NCBI GenBank assembly: GCA_007135795.1 | Contig: SLIE01000132.1 | Coordinates: 1 to 5,221, forward strand | DNA from: Desulfobacterales bacterium | Lineage (GTDB): Bacteria; Desulfobacterota; Desulfobacteria; Desulfobacterales; Desulfosalsimonadaceae | Direction: 5' to 3' | Length of the DNA stretch: 5,221 nucleotides | Shown here: positions 1 to 5,221 of the stretch, piece after piece | Numbering within the stretch: position 1 is the first letter of the stretch | How the letters are laid out: each line of letters begins with the position of its first letter | Program-made: the position numbers and the translations under genes | The notes under the pieces: model-generated | Seen by the model: the letters and a program-made list of their open reading frames with translations, nothing else | Told to the model about the DNA's origin: nothing | The model's database searches: none

Positions 1-482
1 CCCATTCCTGATTTGGAAAGGAGAAACAGTGCATTGGGCTCTGAGGTTTTTGTCGATGCCAGCGAAAATGCCGCCCGATACGCCAGATCACTGTTCTTTC
101 CGACAATAAAATGATTGAACGTATAATCTGTGCGAAACTTCCGCCCGTTCGCAGGCTGTATCTTTATTCCCGGAAGCAGAAGTTGGGAACTTTCGGAAGG
201 GATCATGATATCTGATTTGTTTTCTTCAACCCCATCACCGTTCCCATTTACCTTCAGCGAAAACTCCAGCATCGTTCCCGCAGCTTGACTGAGTTCCTGA
301 TGAATCAGCGTTTCGTAATTTGCCATTATCCGCTTTTTAATGAAGAAATTCGGACATGACAACACGATCTGCTCATTTTCTCCGGCTTCAAGAAAATTAA
401 TCGGCTCAATCCACAAGCGGTAAATATTTGAGGGAACTTGCTCTTTGATCGCGGTTTTCGCTTTTCTCCACAAGGTCTTCAT
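1..482 (-). CDS. dnaA: Chromosomal replication initiator protein DnaA (N-terminal part, cut by window edge)
   Basis: DnaA is the AAA+ ATPase that binds origin DnaA boxes and opens the duplex to start chromosome replication. The reading frame begins at ATG 482-480, preceded by a GGAGA ribosome binding site eight bases upstream, and runs open to base 1: 160 codons plus two bases. Residues 1-75 match domain I (LWIEPI at about 23-28, then a CPNFFIKKRI stretch at 43-52), which recruits DnaB and other partners. Residues about 76-115 form a short, polar, poorly conserved domain II linker. Domain III starts with the family signature TFNHFIVGKNSDLAYRAA at 121-138. The last residues, LLSKSGMG, are the beginning of the Walker A P-loop; the G-K-T part lies outside the window. 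The truncation is only the window boundary. The upstream region holds no recognisable DnaA box cluster, and neighbours such as dnaN are not visible. Confidence 0.95.
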   Translation of the reverse strand, partial: MKTLWRKAKTAIKEQVPSNIYRLWIEPINFLEAGENEQIVLSCPNFFIKKRIMANYETLIHQELSQAAGTMLEFSLKVNGNGDGVEENKSDIMIPSESSQLLLPGIKIQPANGRKFRTDYTFNHFIVGKNSDLAYRAAFSLASTKTSEPNALFLLSKSGM

Positions 483-1060
483 AAAACAATCTCCATTTGA
501 AACGACAGGATAAACAATAAACAAGAATATAAATAGATAATTCTAACAAAACCTGCTTTACGAAAAACCAGAATTTCCGAACTACAGCGGCAAGCCCGCC
601 GGACTAAAACAGAAGGTTTAAGAATGAATCTCAGTTATATTTAAAGGAATGAACAAAGAAGCTGCACACATAAAGTGCGTAATTGATATTCCAGATAGTA
701 CAAAAGGTCAAATCAGATAAGCTTCGGTTTGGACCGGTTTGAGGAACCCGGGTGACAGCTTATGAACATTATTATATCTACCTGAATACAAATACAATTC
801 AAGCAGGGTCCCTATAACTATTGAACAAATCAGACAGATATGATTATCCGGTTTTTACAACATTTCCGGCATCATTTTTTGATTTTCCGGTTCTCCTTCC
901 CATGGCCGGGTTAAAATCCTATCTTCCATTTCCTTGAATTTTCATTTTTTTTTCGATTCAACCGTCGATAAGCGATTTAACACCGTGCAGATGCCCGATA
1001 CCGGTTGTTTTGCGAACCATGTCATGATAATGATGTTTTTTGAGAATCATAAAAGTTTTA
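483..1060. other. Gene-free region upstream of dnaA
   Basis: No open frame here has a ribosome binding site or recognisable protein. The first 70 bases next to dnaA (about 500-560) are very AT-rich, consistent with a dnaA promoter or an unwinding element, but I see no well-placed -35/-10 pair. I searched by eye for the DnaA box (TTATCCACA, allowing TTWTNCACA) on both strands and found none. Bases 845-925 hold several CCGG-plus-A/T-run words (CCGGTTTTT, TTTCCGG, TTTTCCGG), and 945-953 is a run of nine T. Together with the repeat copy that follows, the interval between dnaA and namZ is about 880 bases, long for a bacterial intergenic gap. Confidence 0.6.
717..763. repeat. Inverted repeat, possible RNA hairpin
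   Basis: ATAAGCT at 717-723 is the exact reverse complement of AGCTTAT at 757-763. Between them lies a G+C-rich stretch that can form an inner helix (CCGGTT at about 734-739 against AACCCGG at about 745-751). No T-run follows on either strand, so it is not a standard terminator. A 7-bp match in this length of sequence can arise by chance; function is unknown. Confidence 0.25.
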
Positions 1061-1262
1061 GACCTCGTAAAAATCCAATATCTTCGTTACGCGCAGTCTC
1101 CCGGATTTTGCGGCTTACGCCTTGTAGACATAGAGATACACGTACACATAAGCACACTGCATTCTTCGATATTGCGCAAGTCTTGATCTTGAACTTTTTA
1201 CAAAACTGTCTGACTGCGACCTTTTACAAGTCCATCAAAATTGACGGAATCGTAAAAAGGTC
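1061..1262 (+). repeat. Dispersed structured intergenic repeat, copy 1
   Basis: This non-coding stretch is clearly related to 2686-2861 and in the same orientation. The left end (TCGTAAAAATCCAATATC at 1065-1082) matches TCGTAGAAAGTCCAATATC at 2694-2712. The block 1181-1210 matches 2782-2811 at 25 of 30 positions, and all five differences are transitions. The central part is diverged and about 27 bases longer than in copy 2. Internal pairing is evident: GTAAAAATCC near the left end against GAACTTTTTAC at 1191-1201, and GACCTTTTAC at 1218-1227 against GTAAAAAGGTC at 1252-1262. An open frame through this region has no ribosome binding site and is not a gene. Whether the element is a MITE-like remnant or a transcribed structured RNA cannot be told from two or three copies. 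Confidence 0.75.
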
Positions 1263-1361
1263 ACAAAAGCGGTGAAGATGGATAGGTCAGTGGCGTTCAC
1301 GCAACACTAACCATTACCAGAGGAACACCCGCATTGATAATGGATCAAAGGATAATATGAC

Positions 1362-2531
1362 ATGATACGGACGGGACTTGAAAACCTTATAGACACCCCT
1401 CCCCCATGGCTTGAAAACAAGCGCCTGGGGCTTTTGTGCAATCCTGCTTCCGTTGACAGCAGGTTTATGCACGCGAAAGACCTTCTCCACCAGCAGTTCG
1501 GCAAACGTTTTAAGGCGCTTTTTTCCCCTCAACATGGATTATATGCTGAAAAACAAGACAATATGATAGAATCGGATGATTTTTATGATCCGATCCTTAA
1601 AGTGCCGGTTTTCAGCCTCTATGGCAGAACACGTCGGCCAACAAGCGACATGATGGATCAGATCGATGTGCTTATCATTGATCTGCAAGATGTCGGCACA
1701 AGGGTTTATACCTTTTTGACCACAGTCTCATATTGTCTTGAAGAAGCCGCTAAAACCGGAAAGACGATTTTAATACTCGATCGTCCCAATCCGGTAAATG
1801 GCATTCAGATCGAAGGGAATTGCCTTCAACCGGAGTTTGCGTCTTTCGTGGGACGCTACCCTATCCCGATGCGACACGGTCTGACAATCGGCGAATATGC
1901 ATGCTGGATAAACGAGCGATACGATATCGGCTGCGATCTTGCCGTTATCCCCATGCAGGGCTGGCAAAGAAATATGCATTACCGGAAAACAGGCCTTAAC
2001 TGGGTTGCGCCGTCACCCAACCTGCCGACCCCCGAATCCGCAATGGTCTACCCCGGTCAGGTCATATGGGAAGGGACAAACATATCGGAAGGAAGGGGGA
2101 CCACACAACCTTTTGAGCTATTTGGCGCACCCTTTGTCAATATCGATAAAATATTGTCGTTTATGGGAGGAAAGCTTTTGAAAGGATGTGTCCTGCGTCC
2201 AGCAGTATTTGAACCAACCGCCAACAAGTGGAAAAACATCCCTTGTCACGGATTTCAACTTCATGTAACTGATCCTGACCGTTTTGCCCCCTATGAAATC
2301 TCTCTCAAACTGCTTGCGGCGATGATATTCCATCACAACGAGCAATTTGCATGGAAATTACCGCCATACGAATATGAATCCGAAATTCTTCCCATTGATC
2401 TCATTATCGGGAATGGACAAATCAGAAAAGAGATTGAGGCAGGCAAGGATATAGACGACATAATGACGCAACATCGCCAGCAAATCATGTCCTTTATGGA
2501 AGATACCCGCCCATATCGGCTTTATCGGTAA
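1362..2531 (+). CDS. namZ: Exo-beta-N-acetylmuramidase NamZ-like protein (DUF1343, GH171)
   Basis: The 389-residue product matches the DUF1343 family throughout. The characterised member, Bacillus subtilis NamZ (YbbC), removes MurNAc from the non-reducing end of peptidoglycan fragments. Visible family motifs in order: SPQHGLYAE (55-63), IIDLQDVGTRVYTF (105-118), LDRPNPVNG (139-147), PMRHGLTIGE (169-178), SPNLPT (218-223) and YPGQVIWEGTNISEGRGT (230-247). Length is normal for the family, so the gene looks complete. ATG 1362 follows an AAAGGA element about ten bases upstream; the nearby ATG at 1357 meets a stop after two codons. The N-terminus (MIRTGLENLI) is not a signal peptide, unlike the secreted Bacillus enzyme, so the product is probably cytoplasmic; this is an inference. 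No MurNAc recycling gene (nagZ, amiE, murQ) lies beside it: dnaA is divergent upstream and the downstream gene is convergent. The substrate is therefore inferred from the family only. Confidence 0.9.
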   Translation: MIRTGLENLIDTPPPWLENKRLGLLCNPASVDSRFMHAKDLLHQQFGKRFKALFSPQHGLYAEKQDNMIESDDFYDPILKVPVFSLYGRTRRPTSDMMDQIDVLIIDLQDVGTRVYTFLTTVSYCLEEAAKTGKTILILDRPNPVNGIQIEGNCLQPEFASFVGRYPIPMRHGLTIGEYACWINERYDIGCDLAVIPMQGWQRNMHYRKTGLNWVAPSPNLPTPESAMVYPGQVIWEGTNISEGRGTTQPFELFGAPFVNIDKILSFMGGKLLKGCVLRPAVFEPTANKWKNIPCHGFQLHVTDPDRFAPYEISLKLLAAMIFHHNEQFAWKLPPYEYESEILPIDLIIGNGQIRKEIEAGKDIDDIMTQHRQQIMSFMEDTRPYRLYR

Positions 2532-2534
2532 TCG

Positions 2535-2570
2535 TTCCCGTAAGGTTCAGAGATTCAAATCTTACGGGAA
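2535..2570 (+). terminator. Hairpin just after namZ, terminator-like
   Basis: TTCCCGTAAG at 2535-2544 is a perfect 10-bp inverted repeat with CTTACGGGAA at 2561-2570, with a 16-base loop. It begins four bases after the namZ stop codon. No T-run follows on the plus strand, so it may act as a 3'-end stabiliser or weak terminator rather than a strong intrinsic terminator. Position and perfect pairing are seen directly; the role is inferred. Confidence 0.5.
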
Positions 2571-2595
2571 ATACTATACGGAATCCTGAGCAGGC

Positions 2596-2683
2596 ACTGA
2601 ATTTCTGAAAGCTTCTCCATCGGGCAATAAAAAACCCCGCAGAAAACTCCCTGCAGGGCTTGATAGTTTTTCAGAAATTCAGT
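2596..2683. repeat. 15-bp perfect inverted repeat enclosing a terminator
   Basis: ACTGAATTTCTGAAA at 2596-2610 is the exact reverse complement of TTTCAGAAATTCAGT at 2669-2683. The 58 bases between the arms contain the terminator hairpin described separately, giving a nested structure 88 bases long. The right arm stops three bases before the left end of repeat copy 2. No convincing target-site duplication flanks it. It could be a small MITE-like element, or the outer helix of an RNA that competes with or extends the terminator. Confidence 0.6.
2626..2661 (-). terminator. Rho-independent terminator (minus strand)
   Basis: Read on the minus strand, AAGCCCTGCAG (2661-2651) pairs with CTGCGGGGTTT (2642-2632) around an eight-base loop, with G-U wobbles only, and the helix runs into a T-run covering 2634-2629. 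This is a classic intrinsic terminator. The only minus-strand gene upstream is the small membrane-protein gene ending at 2995, which leaves an unusually long 3' untranslated stretch of about 335 bases filled by the repeat. On the plus strand the same stem is followed, after eight bases, by TTTTT, so weak bidirectional use for namZ is possible. Confidence 0.7.
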
Positions 2684-2685
2684 CG

Positions 2686-2861
2686 TGACGACTTCGTAGA
2701 AAGTCCAATATCTACGTTGCGCTTAAGCCCTCAGAATTGCGGATACATTTACGTACGCCGCATACTTCGGGATTGCGTAAGCCTTGATCCTGGACTTTTT
2801 ACAAAGCCGTCTCATCGAGACTTTTTACGAATTTATCATTCTCGATGACGTCGTAAAAAGT
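2686..2861 (+). repeat. Dispersed structured intergenic repeat, copy 2
   Basis: This is the better preserved copy of the element also seen at 1061-1262. GTAGAAAGTCC (2696-2706) pairs with GGACTTTTTAC (2792-2802) with one mismatch, forming a long outer stem. A second palindromic module follows: TCATCGAGA (2812-2820) against TCTCGATGA (2840-2848), and overlapping it ACTTTTTACGA (2820-2830) against TCGTAAAAAGT (2851-2861). The two pairings overlap, so they are alternatives. The final TGACGTCGTAAAAAGT (2846-2861) repeats the start of the unit at 2686, so the element appears to begin again there. Short open frames across it lack ribosome binding sites and family resemblance and are not genes. Confidence 0.75.
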
Positions 2862-2985
2862 TCCATCTACTTCGTTGTAGCAATTTTGCATTCACCAGGA
2901 ATCAAATTACCACGTCTTGTATATAAAACTTTTAATTTCGCCATGTTCACAGACTTTGTGAGTTTTCACGAATGCATCATGCTTC
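2846..2985 (+). repeat. Degenerate third repeat unit in tandem with copy 2
   Basis: The sequence restarts with TGACGTCGTAAAAAGTTCC at 2846-2864, followed by ATCTACTTCGTTG, like the left end of copies 1 and 2. It ends with TTTTCACGAATGCATCATG (about 2963-2981), which resembles TTTTTACGAATTTATCATT at 2822-2840. The middle is badly eroded, with only partial likeness around CTTGTATATAAAACTTTT. The homology is judged by eye and is weaker than between copies 1 and 2. Confidence 0.45.
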
Positions 2986-2994
2986 AAAACATTT

Positions 2995-3285
2995 TTATTT
3001 TTGACCTTTAAGGGTCTCAAGCTCTTTTTTAAGCACCTCGTTTTCCCGCTTTAACTGCTCTGCTTCTTCCACTGAGGCACCAGCTGTAACAGTAGGTTCC
3101 ACAGGTGTTTCTTTCTGCCAGGTGTCTTTCAGTTCATCAAATCCCAAATACAGGGCAAGGCATCCGCCAAGGAGCAACATCACAGGAATCGCGCCGGCCA
3201 GAAGCTGCAAAAACGCATTAAACCAAATTGCAAGACCGATCACACCGATTACGGCTGCTACTGCACCGCCAACTAAAGTCTTCAT
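2995..3285 (-). CDS. Small two-helix membrane protein with C-terminal coiled coil, function unknown
   Basis: The 96-residue product has two hydrophobic helices, about residues 4-24 and 27-49, separated by a tight turn. A conserved-looking GFDELKDTW junction follows (48-56), then a proline/threonine-rich linker (about 58-70), and then a charged leucine-heptad segment (about 73-94) likely to form a coiled coil. The start is well supported: ATG 3285-3283 has an AAAGGAGG Shine-Dalgarno at 3303-3296, ten bases away, the strongest in the window. Both helices are glycine-rich (GxxG patterns), suggesting close packing or oligomerisation in the inner membrane, with the tail probably cytoplasmic. The Gly/Trp-rich two-helix core loosely recalls MamI-type small membrane proteins, but this is from memory and weak. 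The gene stands alone and runs convergent to namZ; its likely terminator lies beyond the repeat, at 2661-2626. I do not recognise a function. Confidence 0.8.
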   Translation of the reverse strand: MKTLVGGAVAAVIGVIGLAIWFNAFLQLLAGAIPVMLLLGGCLALYLGFDELKDTWQKETPVEPTVTAGASVEEAEQLKRENEVLKKELETLKGQK

Positions 3286-3554
3286 AAAGCCACGTCCTCC
3301 TTTGCATTAATAATTCATCCGCTAATATCTATAAGTCGAGGGTCCCAAGGGGGGATTACATACTTGTTGTATATACCGTTTTCATCTAACATAAGCCGAA
3401 ATGTAAAGCAAGGAAAAATCGGTAAAACAAACATCCCTCCCGGGTTAAAGAACTTTCCTTCACGGATTGCAACTTGCATTTTTTTTTGCGCATTGCTATC
3501 ATACGATAAAATTCGAATCGATATTTAGTATCCCACCCGCAAAACGACACTATG

Positions 3555-3582
3555 TTTGAGCCTGAAAATCATCAGGCTCAAA
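3555..3582. repeat. Perfect 11-bp hairpin in the plsB upstream region
   Basis: TTTGAGCCTGA at 3555-3565 pairs perfectly with TCAGGCTCAAA at 3572-3582, leaving a six-base loop. The stem is stable enough to form in RNA. No T-run follows on either strand, so a standard intrinsic terminator is not supported, although the A/T ends of the stem would resemble a weak bidirectional one. It lies about 217 bases before plsB. Confidence 0.55.
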
Positions 3583-3738
3583 GACATGGTCTTAACCCAC
3601 GGAATACAAGGAACGACAGGAAGTAAAAAAATAAGAACGCTAATGCCTGCCATCTCCGTGCATTTCACCTGTTCCAGTGGCTTTCTTGATAAATATTTGT
3701 ATAATTAAATGTTCGCTTTTCAGAACTGACGAAATTAT

Positions 3739-3754
3739 ACCTTATATATAAGGT
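3739..3754. promoter_or_regulatory. Perfect 16-bp palindrome ahead of plsB, candidate operator
   Basis: ACCTTATATATAAGGT reads identically on both strands and lies 44 bases before the plsB start codon, 33 bases after the TATAAT at 3700-3705. Dyad symmetry of this length at this position fits a dimeric repressor site overlapping the early transcribed region. As an A/T-rich palindrome it might also arise by chance or act as a promoter element. The regulator is unknown; a fatty-acid or lipid regulator is only a guess from the gene it precedes. Confidence 0.4.
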
Positions 3755-3798
3755 TAAGAATAAGACGCTTAAACTCATTGACAAGAAGAAAAATTCAC

Positions 3799-5221
3799 AT
3801 GTCATCATTTAAACGAACCGACCCTGAAAGCAATTCGACCGAAATGGATAGTAAAACCGAAACATATATAGATGAACGACCCTTTTTAAATTACCTGCCA
3901 CAAAAAAAGGGTTTTTTTTCAAATCTCGTGTTGAAATATCTTTTTTCCCGAATCAAACTCGATCCTTCATTGACAAAAACCATTAAAAATCTGGAGCGAT
4001 CCGGAAACGTGGTTTTTGTAAACAAGTACAAAAGCAAATTTGATTTTTTATTTTATCACACCCGTTTCAGGCAGGATAACCTGCCGTATCCGGTTTTTGG
4101 TTTTGATTACCAGTTGGTTTTCTGGCAACGTGTGCGTCAGATTATAAAAGGAATTTCGTTTTACACTTCTCACATCTACAGGCATCGCAAGATGCCGGAC
4201 CCATACGCTACCCATTTTTACAAGAACAAGCTAATGCAGGGTGACACGGGAATGGTATCGCTGATTGAGGATAATGGATTTTACAGACGGCTTGTGGAGT
4301 CCAGGACCGATCCTCTCAATTATCTGATTGAGATTCAAAAAACGACACATCAACCATTGCTTCTCGTACCTCAGCTAATCCTCTATGACAAGACACCGCA
4401 ATCGAAACAATTGCCCATTTCCGATCTTTTATTCGGAACCCGGGAACGGCCCGGCAAAATCAGACGACTTTACATGATACTGAGAAATCCGAAAAAAATC
4501 GTTATCGAGGCAGCAGACCCAGTAAATCTTATGGATTATCTCCAACTCCCGAATGTACGGGAACTCAGCCAGAAAAACCAGGCTGTTTTTCTTCGCCGCT
4601 ACCTGCTGGAACAGATCAATCAGCAACGACAGTCCATAACCGGTCCGACCCTGAAGTCCCGGGAAGAGATCATGGAGGAGATACTGACAAACCCGGGGAT
4701 GCAGAAAACGATTGTCTCTTATGCCACTGAACACCAGAAACCTGTCTTCGTAGCCCAGAAAGAAGCGGCAAAATATCTGGATGAAATCGCAGCAAATTAC
4801 AGCCAGAGAGTCATTCGGATTTACGAAATCGTTCTTCAATGGCTGACCAAATGGCTTTTTGACGGAATGGTTATCGATAACAAGGGTTTGGATCGCATCA
4901 AACAGGCATCCAAAAAAGGTCCCCTGGTGCTGGTCCCCTGCCACAAGAGCCATCTGGACTACCTTATTCTCTCTTATGTGTTTTTCCGCAACAACATGCC
5001 GCCCCCTCACATTGCAGCCGGCAAGAATCTGTCATTTTGGCCGATGGGTCCGATATTCCGAGGTGGTGGGGCCTTTTTTTTAAGACGGACATTCAAGGGA
5101 GAACCGCTCTACCCGGAGATATTTTCAGCTTACCTGTATAAAATTCTCGATGAAGGGTTCCAGGTGGAATTTTTCATAGAAGGTGGCAGAAGCCGGACCG
5201 GAAAGCTCCTCTCCCCCAAAA
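3799..5221 (+). CDS. plsB: Glycerol-3-phosphate 1-O-acyltransferase PlsB (C-terminus beyond window)
   Basis: PlsB is the inner-membrane enzyme that transfers an acyl group from acyl-ACP or acyl-CoA to sn-1 of glycerol-3-phosphate, the first step of phospholipid synthesis. The open frame from ATG 3799 gives 474 codons without a stop. The catalytic HX4D motif is CHKSHLD (H382, D387). Block II is GAFFLRRTFKG, residues 424-434. Block III is FIEGGRSRTGK, residues 459-469, with E461, R464 and R466. The stretch PPHIAAGKNLSFWPMGPIF just before block II is nearly identical to Escherichia coli PlsB as I recall it. HX4D sits about 75 residues later than in E. coli PlsB (around residue 306), so the N-terminal domain is longer; residues 1-28 are polar and variable. 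The Shine-Dalgarno is weak (AAGAAG at 3784-3789). The next in-frame ATG, at 3844, has no better one, so the exact start is uncertain. The remaining several hundred residues lie outside. Confidence 0.94.
   Translation, partial: MSSFKRTDPESNSTEMDSKTETYIDERPFLNYLPQKKGFFSNLVLKYLFSRIKLDPSLTKTIKNLERSGNVVFVNKYKSKFDFLFYHTRFRQDNLPYPVFGFDYQLVFWQRVRQIIKGISFYTSHIYRHRKMPDPYATHFYKNKLMQGDTGMVSLIEDNGFYRRLVESRTDPLNYLIEIQKTTHQPLLLVPQLILYDKTPQSKQLPISDLLFGTRERPGKIRRLYMILRNPKKIVIEAADPVNLMDYLQLPNVRELSQKNQAVFLRRYLLEQINQQRQSITGPTLKSREEIMEEILTNPGMQKTIVSYATEHQKPVFVAQKEAAKYLDEIAANYSQRVIRIYEIVLQWLTKWLFDGMVIDNKGLDRIKQASKKGPLVLVPCHKSHLDYLILSYVFFRNNMPPPHIAAGKNLSFWPMGPIFRGGGAFFLRRTFKGEPLYPEIFSAYLYKILDEGFQVEFFIEGGRSRTGKLLSPK

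Larger units (their letters stand above)
3286..3798. other. Gene-free region between divergent small membrane-protein gene and plsB
   Basis: This divergent intergenic region should hold promoters for both genes. No plausible open frame is present. On the plus side a TATAAT at 3700-3705 is the best -10 match, but no good -35 lies at 16-18 bases, so the promoter call is tentative. A perfect TTGACA at 3778-3783 has no -10 partner before the plsB start. Other contents are a nine-T run at 3479-3487, a hairpin at 3555-3582 and a palindrome at 3739-3754, each listed separately. For the minus-strand gene I see no clear sigma-70 pair. Confidence 0.6.

Noticed and set aside
464..472. Near-match DnaA box TTCTCCACA
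   Set aside because: It has one mismatch, is single, and lies inside the dnaA codons for the LWRK segment, so coding constraint explains it.
934..1275. 113-codon open frame on the plus strand
   Set aside because: It lacks a ribosome binding site, has unnatural composition, and more than half of it is the non-coding repeat copy 1.
1061..2985. Composite transposon or insertion sequence carrying namZ
   Set aside because: The flanking repeats are direct and short, with no transposase gene or clear target-site duplication.
2686..2985. CRISPR array
   Set aside because: The repeated units are about 160-180 bases, diverged and internally palindromic, with no regular short repeat-spacer pattern.
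2660..3011. Two overlapping short plus-strand open frames (62 and 75 codons)
   Set aside because: They run through the repeat array, lack ribosome binding sites and encode no recognisable protein.
3778..3801. Promoter with perfect TTGACA at 3778-3783
   Set aside because: A -10 element at normal spacing would fall inside the plsB coding start, and none is present there.
4429..5010. 193-codon open frame on the minus strand
   Set aside because: It is antisense to the strongly conserved plsB coding sequence, including the HX4D region, and shows no family resemblance.

Overview
The window looks like chromosomal DNA of moderate-to-low G+C from a Gram-negative bacterium, most likely a member of the Desulfobacterota (Desulfobacterales-like). 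That placement is an inference. It rests on a PlsB-type glycerol-3-phosphate acyltransferase, a cytoplasm-type NamZ homologue beside dnaA, and a dispersed intergenic repeat whose TCGTAAAAAGTCC / ACTTTTTAC character resembles repeats I recall from sulfate-reducer genomes. No rRNA, tRNA, CRISPR array, transposase or phage gene was seen.

Layout: (1) 1-482, minus strand: the N-terminal 160 codons of dnaA, cut by the window edge just before the Walker A lysine. (2) 483-1361: about 880 bases without a supportable gene, AT-rich near dnaA, containing one modest inverted repeat (717-763) and the first copy of a structured intergenic repeat (about 1061-1262). (3) 1362-2531, plus strand: a complete DUF1343/NamZ (GH171) exo-beta-N-acetylmuramidase gene. 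(4) 2532-2994: a compact non-coding block with a 10-bp hairpin after namZ, a minus-strand intrinsic terminator enclosed by a perfect 15-bp inverted repeat, then a second repeat copy (2686-2861) running into a degenerate third unit (to about 2985). (5) 2995-3285, minus strand: a small two-helix membrane protein with a coiled-coil tail, of unknown function. (6) 3286-3798: about 510 bases without a gene, with a perfect 11-bp hairpin and a perfect 16-bp palindrome just ahead of the next gene. (7) 3799-5221, plus strand: plsB, open at the window end, with the three canonical acyltransferase motifs.

The genes do not form an operon; each has its own flanking non-coding DNA and strand orientation alternates (-, +, -, +). 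Their roles are replication initiation (dnaA), peptidoglycan MurNAc turnover (namZ) and the first acylation step of phospholipid synthesis (plsB), so this is a housekeeping neighbourhood. The unusual content is in the intergenic DNA: a multi-copy structured repeat flanking namZ in direct orientation, one array of which appears to sit between the small membrane-protein gene and its only visible terminator. I found no convincing new multi-gene system.
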